Assembly (NCBI GenBank): GCA_029851415.1
Contig: CM056741.1
Span: forward strand, 178,047,021 to 178,111,020
Length of the DNA: 64,000 nucleotides
DNA from: Eretmocerus hayati
Lineage: Eukaryota; Arthropoda; Insecta; Hymenoptera; Aphelinidae
Direction of reading: 5' to 3'
Below, one piece after another: positions 34,373-46,576 of this stretch. The first letter of the stretch is position 1; each line of letters opens with the position of its first letter. A program made the position numbers and the translations under genes. A model generated the notes under the pieces. That model worked only from the letters and a program-made list of their open reading frames with translations. It was not told where the DNA came from and did no database searches.

Positions 34373-36103
34373 AACACGGGCACACAAAAATAAAAATAAA
34401 AGAATCTGTACTTTTGACCCGACCTACTTTACATTATGTATTTTGGCACGCTAAATCCGAATCCGAGGCCAGTTGGGCCCGTTTCTATCATGATTTTGAA
34501 AAAATCGTGAAAATTAGGCGGGAATCATGGAACTAGTGAAGAATAGCATCATGACTTGGATCAATATACAACAATCTACATATTTTGGGCTGTAAACCAG
34601 TACCCGGTGGTTTTTGGGCCTGCTAAATACGAATACACAGTCAGAATTGTGATTCCCTCAAATCCAAGAAGGCGGTTCAAAAATAGCGGAATGGAAATTT
34701 CCGAATACTTATCAGTTTAACTCCAAAAACTCTTCTCGGGAGTTTTCAGGGTCACTGATCACAAATTTGATGTCAAAATCATGATTCTGCCCAATCCAAG
34801 ATGAAGGATCCAGAATGGCGAGATGGAAATTTCCTGAAAACTGCTCATTTCAGATCAGAACGTTGTTCTTGAGGATTCCCGGGGTCGCTGAACATGAAAA
34901 ACGGGATCAAAAAGACAATTTCCCCAAATTTAAGATGGCAAACCAAAATGGCAGACGGAAAACTTCCAAGAACTGGTGATTTTAGGTCTTAAAGCTTTTC
35001 ACAAGGGTTTTTCGGATTGCTGATATGATTTCAAAGAGGGAATGGATGTTCCTTACGGGGACTCTCTCGAGAGTTTGTCAGCCTGATGACGACATGGAGG
35101 AGTGATTCACAACGAACCCCAAAGCTCCCGAATCCTCTAAACTGGTCACCTTCAAGTTGAGTTCTTCGGAGATAGGAAGCAAGAGGACGATTCTGCACAG
35201 AACTCAGTTTGAAGGTGACCAGGTCTGAGGATTTGGAGCTTGGGGGTTCGTTGTGAATCACTTCTTCATGTCGTCATCAGATTGCTCAACTCTCGAGAAG
35301 GTGCCTATAAGGACATCCATTCCCCCTCTGAAATCATATCAGCAATCCGAAAACCCCTTGAGAAAAGTTTCAAGACCGAAAGTCACCAGTTCTTGGAAGT
35401 TTCCGGTCCGCCATTTTGGTTCGCCGTCTCGGATTTGGGGAATTTGTCTTTCTGATTCCTTTTTCGTCTTCAGTGATCCCGAAAACCCTTGAGAAGAGAT
35501 TTAGGAGCTAAAGTGAGCAGTTTTCGGAAAATTCCGTTCCGACATTTTTTAACCGCTATCTCGGATTTAAGGGAATCACAATTCTGACTGTCTATTCGTG
35601 TTCAGCAACCCCAAAAATCGTTGAGTATAGGTTTCCAGCCCAAAATATGTAGACTGATGTATATAATATATATACATCAATATTTGGTCCAAGTTGTAAT
35701 GCTATTCTTCACTAGTTCCACGCTTTCCACCTATAATTTTTACGATTTTCTCGAAATCAAGATAGAAACGGGAATAACTGGCCTCGGTTTCAGATTCAGC
35801 GTACTCACTGGTATTCATAGTGGTTATAACCCCAGAGTTACGAATAAATTCGCGGGTTAGGCGCTGTTATCAGAGTGGCAGAAGAATAAACTAAAGACTG
35901 CTCATTCACCTCACGTTGTCCCAATGTATCAGAACACCACAGACTTGAAGTTATTTTTTGTCCACGCCGATTACAGTGCCTAACTCACGGATTAATTCTT
36001 AACTCTAGGGTTATAGCGACTATGAATACCAGTGTGAAATACGTGAAGAAGAGTAGGTCGGATCGAAAAAAGAGATACTTTTTTTATTTTTGTGTGCCGG
36101 TGT
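34373..36103. mobile_element. 1.7-kb foldback element with tandemly repeated arms
   Basis: The two ends (ACACGGGCACACAAAAAT and its near complement ATTTTTGTGTGCCGGTGT) and long interior blocks pair across a centre near 35180. Left arm about 34373-35150, right arm about 35210-36103. Each arm is built from three to four units of about 130 bp, each carrying an AATCCAAGATGGCGG-like block, a GGAAATTTCC-type block and a GGTCGCTGAACACGAA-like block. The right arm is interrupted by a nested element at 35806-36034. There is no coding capacity beyond the symmetry. Confidence 0.85.
35806..36034. mobile_element. 229-bp MITE nested in the foldback arm
   Basis: Ends CACTGGTATTCATAGT and ACTATGAATACCAGTG, with the inverted match continuing into about 60 bp through TTATAACCC, AGAGTTA and GGTTAGGC blocks. 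Removing it restores pairing of the host arms, so it inserted after the foldback formed. No target duplication is certain. Confidence 0.8.
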
Positions 36104-38883
36104 AATCCATCGAAAATGTATGATTCTCACATTTGAACCACCTGTTTATTCCCTTTTATCATCAGTACAAATTCATCTCTAGAAGTGCTCATGAATAATG
36201 TAGTTTTTGCTCACAATATCGTTAGTTCATAACAGTAGCTCTACCGCAGAAATTACGAGGTTGCAGCTCGCTCAAAAAATTTGCGAGAAATTCTCTGAGT
36301 GATCCGCAAAGAAGTATTTAATGGAATTTTTTACGGTATACAAGTATCAGGAAAATGTATGGAGATCTTTTAATGAATGTCGAAAATTTTCTGAGAACTG
36401 TTAGAAGTGAATATCTTTTATAAGATGAGAGTGGTTCTACATTCCCTTGTCTTCATATTGGTTCCCCTCCACTATTTGTGAAACAATGGAAAATGAGAGA
36501 TGAACTGTTTTCATTTTAAATCACAGTACCTTCCCAGAAAAGATGTTATTCTTTTGAAGAGCTATTGTTCCGCTTGTACAATAAATATCCTTTGCTATTC
36601 ATGCACAATTTTTTAAACAAGATTTGATGTCTGTGCTCGTATGCCCCAGGCGGAAGCTGCATCTGACATCTCAAAATCTAGTATTACCTTCTTTTTACTA
36701 TACCTTGCTCTTATTTATAGTGAATACGTACTGATATGATTTCCAGGCTATTTATTCTGAATGTATTCTTCGTGCATAGAATGGTTCTGATAGTTCTTTC
36801 ACTCTACAAGTCATGTGATAAACTCATCTAGATAATTAAAGTGAAGGAAACGTTTGATATTCGCGACCCGAATAAGAGTAGGACAATATTACACTTGAGG
36901 GATTGAAAACCCCCAAGAAAAAGACATTTTTAAATTGACGTGTACTATGATTCTAGAGTAGTGAAACTACTGTCTGCCACTGAAATTCCACAAATGTCTT
37001 CGTAATCAAGATTTAATATCCATCAGAGATTGAAAATTTTGAAACAAGTGGGGTTCTGAATTACTTCCAATTTCAAGATCTGACTTAAGTACACAAGAAC
37101 TCTTCGTTTGATCTCAAGTTCGTCAATTGACTCCGCTTGATTGCAATCGCAGTTTATGTAAGCTCGCTAATATTTAGTAGAGTTACTTGATACTTGGCTA
37201 TTAAATGTTTGATTAAGTAAATGGTTCACGAAATTTCATCACGAAAGTTCTACAGAAACTTGAAATCTCTCATTTCAAAGCTATACGTACCTTTCAACGA
37301 AACTCTTCTCAGCAATGCAGGTCTGCATTATTCCTCCAAACTAAATCATGATATCAAAGAGTTAGCTCAACGATTCGATTGGCGAACGTTTTGACAAACT
37401 AAAAGTTCCAAGAATTGAAAGTTTCACGTTTTAAAAGTGCCACTTGTAAGAAAGTTCTAAAATATAAAAGTATATCCAAAGTTCTGACGATGAATATGAT
37501 CATGATCGGCATATCGTCATGGGGGCTGAAATAAAATACAGGCAAGGAAACCAATTCTATGAAACATTGCACACATCTTCTGGGTCAGGAACATGATTAT
37601 GAATTTGTGTGTCGCCCCCAGAAATTGCATCCACCACCTCACCATTGCGGATGTTTATAACTCGAACCCTGCATACATTCAGCCTTCTGCATTTTTCATA
37701 AGTTATCGATTTTAAACCAAAGAAGTTACTCAAAAAATTTAAACCAGTCGAACAGTTGTCCGAAACATATAGGTTACGAAATAGATATTATTTACTTTGC
37801 CAAATTTGTAATGTAATCAAACGAACATTTTAAACTCGTGATCGAATATTATTTTGAAACTCAAATAAACACGTATGAATAAATTGTATATTTTTGGTAA
37901 TTCTGGATGTATGGCAGTCATTTACCGTGGCACTTTTGCCCATGTAACAGTTATTTACTGCGGCAATTTTTGGTGGTAGCAATTTTGGATTGGCAGTTTT
38001 GTCCTCGAACTCAAGGATTCGTGTACTCTTTAACTGTAGATGAACTCCGTATTATTCCTCAGGGAAAAATAGAAGCATAAAGTATTGTGCATAACAGGGT
38101 TCGTATGGACTCATCAAGTCATCAGTCTGTCGACAGATTTGAATTATTTTGGACTTAGATCTACTTGCACAACGCTAGAGAAAAAAAAGCTTTTGCTCCT
38201 AAATGCAGTGGAAATTTTCATTCCTAACGACATGGAAGTTTAGGAAATATTCCAGTCTGAAAAAAATTCACATCTCATTTTACTGATGTATTAATGGACT
38301 TGACCAGGTGACACCACCATTTCTTGCATCCAATGATAGAGTTCCGGATTATAAAAATGAAATAACACATTGTGCAGCAGCCGTTGTAAGTCTCGAAACT
38401 CTCTTTAGCGATTTTGGCGCATTTTAGGTTCTTCATGAATATTATACGCGTGTGATAAGAAAATGACTGAAAGGAGTATTCGCGAGAGGCCTTATCAACA
38501 TGTTATAATATTATCGATGCAGTCCGTACATCCAACAGAGGTACGTGATTGAATATTAGGTTTTTGACAAATTCTGAAAATTTTCATAGAAAATGGGATG
38601 CATTCTCCGAGGCATTTTTATTGATTTTCACATACACACTCGCGGACTACAAATCATATAACTTCCGCTACATGCTCCAAATTAACGAGGTCCATACCGT
38701 CATAAACAGATTGCATACAAGTTTGAGGGATTTTCGTTTCTGAACAAACTCAGTCACAAATATCTGAAGAGTGATCTGAATGAAAAATTTAGTACATTCT
38801 CATTTATTTTTCAAAAAGCTGATTAGAGAGAGAGAGAGACAAATATAGATCACCTTCCATCCCAAAGTTCAATTCTTCAACAA
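36104..38883. other. Intergenic stretch downstream of the Gly/Asn-rich gene
   Basis: AT-rich sequence. Two imperfect copies of CAGTYATTTACYGYGGCA lie at about 37914-37970, and a short GA run at 38828-38839. No gene is supported. Confidence 0.4.
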
Positions 38884-40372
38884 TCAGTTGAGGAATAAAT
38901 TCTTTGCGAATTTTGGGCCCATCAGTGCCAGATCAACTTTAGTTTTGGTGATGTTTGATTTTGTATTGATACCTTGGTGGGCCAGGTTCTTGACAGATCT
39001 CCAGCTATCTTTCACAGAATCAATTTCATCATTGGCTGTGTTGTTCATAGCGTTTCTGAATCTTTGCACGAGACCACCGCCTATCTATAAAATGAATAAG
39101 AAAGGATCCATCAATATCGTCATGTCCTGCATAAATTATGATTACATCATTTGTTCTTGTAAAAATCATCAATCTACCACTGATCACCGAACTAGGTATT
39201 GATGAAATAGGACAATTTTCGACATAGTTACCATTGAATCATTAAAATGGGTTTGTTGATTGATTTGAGAGTATATCCTTAAGGGGATGTCGGAGTCTCA
39301 CGGCATTAACGAAAAAACACTTTACGTAATGGTTTCTACATCAATTAAGACGATGGTGGTCGCAAATGATTCGAAATTTCTTCAAGAATCGGCCTCTGGT
39401 ACAACCTATGGAAATAAAAGTCTCCCTCGCTCTTGGAGTGAACCAGGAAATGCGCGATATTGCGAGTATGATTCTCAGAGATCGCGACCTTGCACCTTAG
39501 ATCGATTCTTATGACAGATGGAGACGATCGTTCTTATCATTCGCACCAGAGACCGATTTTTGAAGTAATTTCGAATCTTTTGCGACCACCCCCATCTCAA
39601 TCGGTGTAAAAATGATTGCATAAAGTGTTTTCTCGTTCCGCGCGAGACTCCGACATCCCCTTAAAGGTTACCTTAGAATAATGAGGATCCTTTTGAAAAA
39701 TCGTCAGAAATAATTCTACTCACTGAGCCGAATCCACCTAGACCAGAGCCAAGTCCATTTGATCCTTTTCCAGAAAGCCCTGCTAAGAAGCTATTGTTGT
39801 TTCCTTGACTTCCTCCTCCTTGAGTTGCATTATCTTGGCCTGCAGCTTGACCTTCGGCTGCTTGATTTGATCCCTACAGTCAATATTTATCTCATTGAGC
39901 TTGCACAAATTTAAGATTGGACAATTGAAGATTTTCCATTATCATTGCTTATTGAATCACTATGCTATCAATTGAATACATCATTACATTATCAAATCGT
40001 AACAGTCGCGATTTTGAAGGGGTCAGTATAACGTTACATTGTTTGTTCGAACTTTGATTCGTATATTTAGAACTTCATGAACTTAGTTACTTGGAAGAAG
40101 TCGCTCGCAGGGTTGGAGCCTCCAAAACCTCCAAAATTGAATCCATTACCATCGGAACCGCTTCCAAAGCCTTCCACAAACGTTTGCAGAGGATTGCTCT
40201 AAAAGAAGATTCATCAAGTGATCATTTAGTGATAGAAGTTATCATACCGGCAAAGAAATATGTATATAATAGAATTATGATTCAAATTTAAGATTTTAAG
40301 TTACCATTACCATCGAAAAAATGTCAATACCTGATCAGTTTGTCTCGCAACTCTCGGGTGAACTGTGAAGCC
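38884..40372 (-). CDS. Gly/Asn-rich protein, four 3' exons (5' end missing)
   Basis: Four exons join without a frame break: 40372-40331 (42 nt), 40198-40091 (108 nt), 39873-39724 (150 nt) and 39084-38884 (201 nt with TGA). Each internal exon is a multiple of three in phase 0, with acceptors such as TGTTACAG and TTGACTGTAG and donors GTATTG, GTAACT and GTGAGT. The 166 residues seen start with a basic GFTVHPRVARQ stretch, pass through a Phe/Gly/Asn-rich segment and a Gln/Gly/Asn-rich segment, and end in a charged, probably helical, cysteine-free tail ending in FAKNLFLN. No known domain is recognised. The composition suggests a secreted or structural protein. The first exon was not found; it could lie far upstream. 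The intron between the last two exons contains the TTAA element at 39279. Exon structure is well supported; function is unknown. Confidence 0.72.
39279..39664. mobile_element. TTAA-flanked MITE, family 1, copy 2
   Basis: TTAA at 39279-39282 and 39661-39664 bound ends GGGGATGTCGGAGTCTC and its perfect complement. The interior shows an inverted layout centred near 39460 with blocks such as GGTCGCAAA...GATTCGAAATT pairing near 39575. It lies in an intron of the Gly/Asn-rich gene. Confidence 0.8.
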
Positions 40373-40611
40373 CTGTAACAGTACACATTGACATTTAAAT
40401 CACGTAGTTACTCAGGCACTGGCTATTGGGACGTATAATTGAGAAAATAGATCATCAGTTCATGAGGGATTGGAATTCAGATGATGATACTGAATTTTTC
40501 AGGGTGCAGGAGGTATATGTATACGTTTGCCATCTTTACAAAAATCCAAATGTTTTTCTGAAAGCTACCTTCGAAGATCATCTTCATCTGATGAAAATTT
40601 ACCAAGAGAGA

Positions 40612-40868
40612 GTAATTCAAGGGTTGTGAGACACGGATTTGGCTCAAACTTTGTCGATTGCCAGTTTTGAGTGGCATACGCCGATATTTGAAGCCACAGA
40701 AATTCGTACCGTTAAAACATTTCTCATCTACAGTCTGCACGAGCATTACGAGCACCGTATGTACAATCTACCATTTTCAACACTAACCTCTACAAGGGTT
40801 GCTAATGTCATAGCCTATTCATCTTGGAAACGCACAAACATGAAATTCTATGTCCTATATGGTACTTA
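40612..40868. mobile_element. Foldback element, copy D (degenerate)
   Basis: The left end contains CACGGATTTGGCTCAAACTT, the family's conserved head. The right half contains GCTAATGTCATAGCCTATTC and TTGGAAACGC, matching copies B and A. The arms no longer pair over most of their length. Confidence 0.5.
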
Positions 40869-42968
40869 GAGCTGAATGTCATCAAATTTTTAGCCGAATC
40901 AGTGGTCCTAGACACACTCCCTGCTTACTTTTTACCAAAGAAAAAGTATGTGGAAGGATCATCTTTTAGTGTGGCCACCATCTTGGCTCCGTATATTTTT
41001 CATGCAAGATTTTTGAGATTCGGGCTCATTAAATTATTCTCCAATCTAAAATGACCCAAAGGTTGACTCCCAATAGCTATCCTACGTTATGACTATCACG
41101 ATATACAGGCTTCAAGTTTCGAGTCTGCAAGAATTTAAAATTATTAGGTCCTCCGCATGGGCCCCGGATAAGAAATCTTTCCCCAGGAAAATAGCGATGT
41201 TTCAGACTAAAAACAACTTGCAAAAATAGATTTCGAAGTTCTTCAATAGCATTACAAAGTGCTCCGAGCCCCATTTAGATCCATAAATTTCCGTAAAATA
41301 TGCAGGTGGTCAAAGATTCTCTTTGAATTTTAGAAATATGGATTTTTTCTATTCAATGCAGCCCGATACTGCAAAATCCGAGCAAAAGTTGCAATAATAC
41401 ATGAAGAAGTGTGTGAAGAGAACTTCAAAATGAGCTAAGCAAAAGTTAACTCCGACTATCTAGCTTCGAGATATCGAGCTGTGGAAGTTAAACAACTATT
41501 AATTGGGCGATGTTGAACTTTTGAGTGGTAGTGTAATGAGTGTTGCTATTTCTCACCACGACGAGTGAAGTGCATGCCAAAGCAAAAAGGGATATCTTAT
41601 AGACCATCTTGGTGCAGGTGCGGCTCACTAGAGATAGTGAATTCAAACTACTCGATTATAGTTGAAGATGATCTTATAAATACTCGATAAAACTGAAATT
41701 CCGTATACTTGACCTCGGAATGACAATTTTTCATCTCTACAAGCAAGTATGTTTCTACGTAAAATTCATAAATCAATTCTATTGCGTAGAAATTGAAGAC
41801 TCTTACGAATCGTCTCACATGATACATTACGAAGCTGGTTGGTCAACAAGTCAGGGACAACTCGATTATAGCAAACGTTTGCTATGAAACATTGATCAAC
41901 TCGACAGCGCAGCTGTTAATGATTTATGATTGTGATGCAGCTCTTTTGAGAATGATCAAATACGTCACTTCTAAGGTCGACACTTTGCTAAATCGAGTAT
42001 GGAACAGGGCTCAGATAACCTCGAGCTCCTGATCAACTTGGAGCTTGTTCCAAATTAGATAGACGTTGAATTTTGGTTTTTGTGCAATCTCAAATTTCCA
42101 CAATTCACATTCAGCACCTGAAAATAAATACTCATCCGAAATTCACAAACTGCAGTTCATTTACCTCGGACTATGAGAATGTTAATCAACGAATCTAATG
42201 AAAAAGAGAAGGATCAAGTGTCAATTTCTCCCAAGCAGAATAACAAAAAGAATGACACGACTACCCGTCTGCAAGAAACTGATTCACCCGTAGAGCTTCT
42301 GCTATGCAGAAGTAGACGACAGAAGTTACATGGTCACACAAGGGTAGTTTACCACAGTGCTACTATACTTGGCAGCAATTGACACTTTTTTATTGCTAGA
42401 ACGGTTCACAAGCATCTCCTTAGTTCGTGCCAGATGAATAACGGCTTGATTAATATGGATAACAATTAATTACTGCAATGCAAAAGTATGCATTTAACCT
42501 TAACTTTACAGATGCCTGCCCTATTGGAGGAGCAATTGCAGCGGACGAATTAGTAGCTCTTCTACTGCCACGCTGAAAAAATCTTCGGACTTGAGTCCTG
42601 TAGAGTATAGGGACTTATAAATATTTGTCTAAATAAGTTTAGAAGGTTTATTCAAGATAATGTTACAAGCGGCGGCTCAGTATGCACTGAGTTCCACCAA
42701 TGCAAATGTGTCTCATATACTATTAGATATGAAGCCTGCCCATAAGAAAGGCGTATCAATCATCCGGGAAATGCTGACCGCGTTCTATCAGAGTAGAGCA
42801 CCAGAGAGGATGCGTAGTATTTCATTGAATATACCACAAGTTCCATAATTTTTCTTGCTCTATATACGATCCTGAATCGGAAGTAGTTATTCCAATAGGG
42901 TGCAATCAAGTTGACTTCCAAATAGCCTTGAAAATGACCTCCAAGGTCAAAACCAAGGCTACCGTCAG
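40869..42968. other. Intergenic stretch, possible but unproven exons
   Basis: Several clean short frames occur (42173-42382 and 42660-42848 on the plus strand; a possible terminal exon on the minus strand starting near 42121). None has a second independent line of support. Confidence 0.3.
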
Positions 42969-43970
42969 ATGTACTCCTTGAAATCAGGGGTCACGTGTTT
43001 CGGGATTTCTCGCGATTCCCAATCGTTTCTGCAGAAACATGGGGAGAATGGTATACGAGGCGAAGCCTCGTCAGCTCATTTGACGCCTAGTCATCGCTTG
43101 ACTGCCTTCTCGACAACTTGTCCGCGCTCGCCACAGCCGGACCCGAATCATCCGCCCGTGCCTATCCGGAGCCGGGTACCAGACGTCGCCGGACCATGTC
43201 ACCCGAGGTCCCGCCACTCCGGGCGTCTCACGCCGTCTCGTCGCATACCATCGTCTGGACCGCCGCTTCTCCAACCACGTCAGCCGCAACATCAGGTTAG
43301 TCTCAGGTGTGCCGTGCCGCGATCTTTGTGAGGGCCGCGAGTGAACCGCGAGTGTGCTATAGTGTGATCGTGAGTTAGATTATATTGTCGGTTTCCTCAG
43401 GCTTTCTATTCAATGTGAATTGTGAGTGTTTATACCTACCCAGACCTTCCTCTATTATCATCCAATCATAATCAAATCATTAGCGACGAATGGAGGATCA
43501 GGGCTCTAAAGTCAAATCTGTGCGCGCACCTAGCCATTCCATTGATCATCGTCACGGGATCCGCGAAGCCAAGAAGCTTGCCTGGCAGGCTGTTTACCAA
43601 CAAATCGCACAGCAAAACGAGGTATCTAAAGCTTCGGCTCCTGCCGAGCCCCGTCAATAAATTCATTCACCCAGCACAAGTGCAACCGGGGCTCACCCCA
43701 TTTACTCGAGTTATTGTGAGCCCTCACAAACGATCCACGCGCATTTCACATCACGGGACGACCCGATCGCATCGTACCGACTATTTACCGGACAGACCCG
43801 TCAGCCAGCCTGCCCGTAGGATGACATCGGTCATCTTCTCAGTTCACAGGCGTACCCCGAGCCGTCGTTACAGCTACGCCTCGTCCCGTGAATTTCCTCC
43901 TCGAGCGCAGAGTTTAACGTCTATATATAATCGTGGCATCACGGGTGATCCATGATGCTGATCTTTACTT
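42969..43970 (+). mobile_element. GC-rich retroelement-like block
   Basis: A block of higher GC content with long Arg/Ser/Pro-rich frames on the plus strand, ending abruptly near 43960. Composition and the small frame at 43490 are reminiscent of the 5' part of a retroelement (untranslated leader followed by a gag start). No terminal repeats or primer-binding site could be identified. Composition resembles the block at 14.8-17.3 kb, but I see no shared sequence. Confidence 0.35.
43490..43660 (+). CDS. Short basic/Gln-rich open frame
   Basis: A 56-codon frame beginning MEDQGSKVKSVRAPSHS and ending SAPAEPRQ. Its middle (REAKKLAWQAVYQQIAQQ) looks like a charged amphipathic helix. It is shorter than the overlapping frame but reads more like real protein. 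It might be the start of a decayed gag gene in the GC-rich block. No family is recognised, and a chance frame remains possible. Confidence 0.3.
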   Translation: MEDQGSKVKSVRAPSHSIDHRHGIREAKKLAWQAVYQQIAQQNEVSKASAPAEPRQ

Positions 43971-44150
43971 TTGTGTTCAAATTGGGGGTGGCTCGGATCA
44001 CGACAGACCGATGATCCTTGCCGTTTAAAGAGAGGCTAATTATACAAGTTTATAGTTCCGTCCGAGTAGAATTTGTTTGCAACTCTAGTGATGCATATTC
44101 GATGATGTCTTGCTGTTCTATTTCACAAGCTACTTATCGATCATGCTTAG

Positions 44151-44345
44151 ATGCTGATGGTTTACGATCTTAACTAAAACTATTCACGATATTGACCCTG
44201 GAGGAATCATGGCTTGACGTTGATGGCCTATGATTTTTACTAAAATTATTTACGATATTGAAACCTTCAAGGGATCATGGTTTGACGCTGATGTCTTACA
44301 ATTTCGACTATTCGAGATCTTGGAATTATTTATGATTCTATGTAC
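44151..44345. repeat. Diverged tandem repeat, about 68-bp unit
   Basis: Two full units and a partial third, each with GMTGATGGYNTAYGATYTT, an ACTAAAAYTATTYACGATATTGA block and GATCATGGYTTGAC, arranged head to tail. Confidence 0.75.
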
Positions 44346-45504
44346 ATCCCATCATGGGAAATTGTTGATGGTCGCTTACATTTTTCCACAGTAGTTTCTA
44401 TCATGCTTTCGTAAACAAGATGATGAGTCATCCTTTGTTTGTGCCTGGAGGGCCACTCGTCCACACCACGAGCATTTATCTTTAGTTTGGAAATGCGTCC
44501 GTAAATTCGTTATATCAAATTAATACGTCTGCCATCGGCATACATCAGCGGGTACTTAGGCTCGTCCCGCCACCAAAATCTCGTCTTCGAGCTGTATCGA
44601 GAGCATTATTTAGTTTAGCAATGAAAATGCAGAAACTATACCATGTGAACACGATATTTCTGGCAAAATTTTGAGGTTATTTCCATGTCCTGTGCTTATG
44701 CATGGATGTTTTGTCAGAAAAAATGTAGTCACATTGTATATCATGACCCATTTATTCAAACTATTCACACGAAATTCTCGGAAGCCAGAGGACCAAGCTC
44801 GATACAGCACTGAAATTCAACTAAGCATAAGCCGGCCTAAATGGCCTGAGGAACCTGTATTTATACTTGGTACACTAGCTGTACAGTATATCTGTATTGT
44901 GTATTAGATGATAATTGAGATGATAAATTCATCGAAAAATGATAATTCTTCGCAAAAACTCACATTCTCAGACGATTTCAATAAGATCTTCTATTATCCT
45001 TCGATTAGTCGCATTAAATCATATCCCGTTCGATGAAAAACTCAAAATCAACGGCTTGGATTATTCATTTATGATTTAAAAGATAATTCTCCAGAACATT
45101 CTAGAAACACGTGGTTTCTTATCCTTCCATGATAATCATTCTAATTCCATGCATTTCTTGACTTTTCCCGCATGATTTCGCTTTTGTATATCTTAGAGAT
45201 ACTTTAAAAAACGTCTCAATCGAAAAGATATATTACAACTCATCATCTAACATATTGACAACAATACCAAATTTTCATCGAGAAGGCATTTTTTTAAGAA
45301 ATCAATACTAAAAAACTCTCTCAGACGTGGTCTTATATCTCCAAAAAACATCATTCATTGTTCAATCTAATGAGTTCTACTAGCAAAGAAAATTGGCAAA
45401 ATTGAATATAGTGCTGAAATGTCTTTTCTATGAAACAAAGATATATACAATGAATAGTCCGGAGAATGAGCTTAGTAATGAGAAAGAAAAGTTTTCGATT
45501 CGAT
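44346..45504. other. Intergenic stretch, nothing recognised
   Basis: AT-rich, no repeat or gene supported. Confidence 0.35.
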
Positions 45505-45700
45505 AATGATTTTTATACGTCCATACGTAGAAACAAGCTGTTTCTGCGTACAGACGTATAAAACTGCATACGCGTCTCGTGCGGAAACATTTTTCCTTCG
45601 GGAAAACCAAGCAGGAAGGTGCCATCGCCCACGTCCAGCTTGGTTTCCCGAAGGAAAAAATGTTTCCAGCACTCGACGCGTAATGTACTAATATGGAAAA
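45505..45700. repeat. CGCGTCTCGTGC hairpin repeat, copy 2
   Basis: Nearly identical to 25590-25715 from the GCATACGCGTCTCGTGCGG arm through GCTTGGTTTCCCGAAGG to CGACGCGTAATGTAC. It carries an extra outer hairpin at 45513-45559 (TATACGTCCATACGTAGAAAC pairing with GTTTCTGCGTACAGACGTATA) that is reduced in copy 1. Confidence 0.8.
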
Positions 45701-45976
45701 TTCCTCATAGGAACCTTTAGAATTTCCTGTGTTTCAATGTGATAGTATATATGTGAATTTACACATCGAGCAGCACGCCCTTGGCCGGGGAGGGAGATGT
45801 TTCCTGCCATACCAGCTCGAAAGAAGCGCGGCAATTCAAATACTATATCTAGAGTGGCTATATACATGGTTTCCGCTCGAATATCAAAAATAAGAACCAA
45901 GATTTTGGGGTTATGGCACTCACATGCCCCCCCCATTAAATTTTGAATCTTCGTCATGAGAAATGAAAATTTTAAT

Positions 45977-46576
45977 CAAACACGGGTTTTTGATGTATTT
46001 CTTGACGTAGAAACCGAATACGCGGTCAGTTTTGTTCCAAACCTTCAGGATTTCACGCCGGACTCATAAAACCGACTCGATAATGGATGCTCATCTTCGG
46101 CCTTTTGAGATGAATTGTCGGTGTATGGGAAGGTTTGGGTAGATTGTTCACTAGATACAACTATGTTCCTGCATGTATTCCGACTAGCCGAAGACGATCT
46201 CGATGGTTTTGAGACTCGAGGAAGCGATGGGAGAGAGATTTCTGTTGTTGGAGCTGGATTTTGTTGTTTAATTTCATATGAAGAAACTATATCGACCAGT
46301 TTATATGAGGATAGCAGCGCTTCCTCGAGGCTCGAAACCATCACCATTGTCATCAGCTGATCAGAATACATTATGGAACATAGTTGTATCTAGTACACAA
46401 TCCACCCAAACCCCCCGTACATCGACAATTCATCTCAAATAAGTGTAAAAGGCTGAAGATGAGCATGCATTATCAAGTCGGTTTTATGAGTCTGGTGAGA
46501 AATCCTGAAGGTTTGGAACAAAACTGACCGCGTATTCGGTTTCTACGTCAAAAAATACATCAAAAATAGGTGTTTG
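45977..46576. mobile_element. 600-bp hairpin element
   Basis: Long inverted repeat: TGATGTATTTCTTGACGTAG and ACCGAATACGCGGTCAGTTT on the left pair with complements at about 46525-46565. CGACAATTCATCTCAAA-type and AACATAGTTGTATCTAGT blocks pair further in, and the pairing continues to a centre near 46265 (CTCGATGGTTTTGAGACTCG with its complement near 46335). Open frames inside are mirror products of the palindrome. No target duplication was fixed. Confidence 0.8.

Noticed and set aside
42010..42350. Chain of tiny phase-1 exons on the minus strand ending in a 36-codon terminal exon (AECELWKFEIAQK)
   Set aside because: The acceptor near 42121 is good, but the upstream exon is 30 nt, the implied intron is under 50 nt and no signal peptide or motif supports it.
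43422..43955. 177-codon Arg/Ser/Pro-rich plus-strand frame
   Set aside because: Composition artefact of the GC-rich block. The shorter frame at 43490 overlapping it reads more like protein.
46045..46371. Ser/Thr-rich 108-codon frame on the minus strand
   Set aside because: Lies wholly inside the 600-bp palindrome, where both strands give matching frames.
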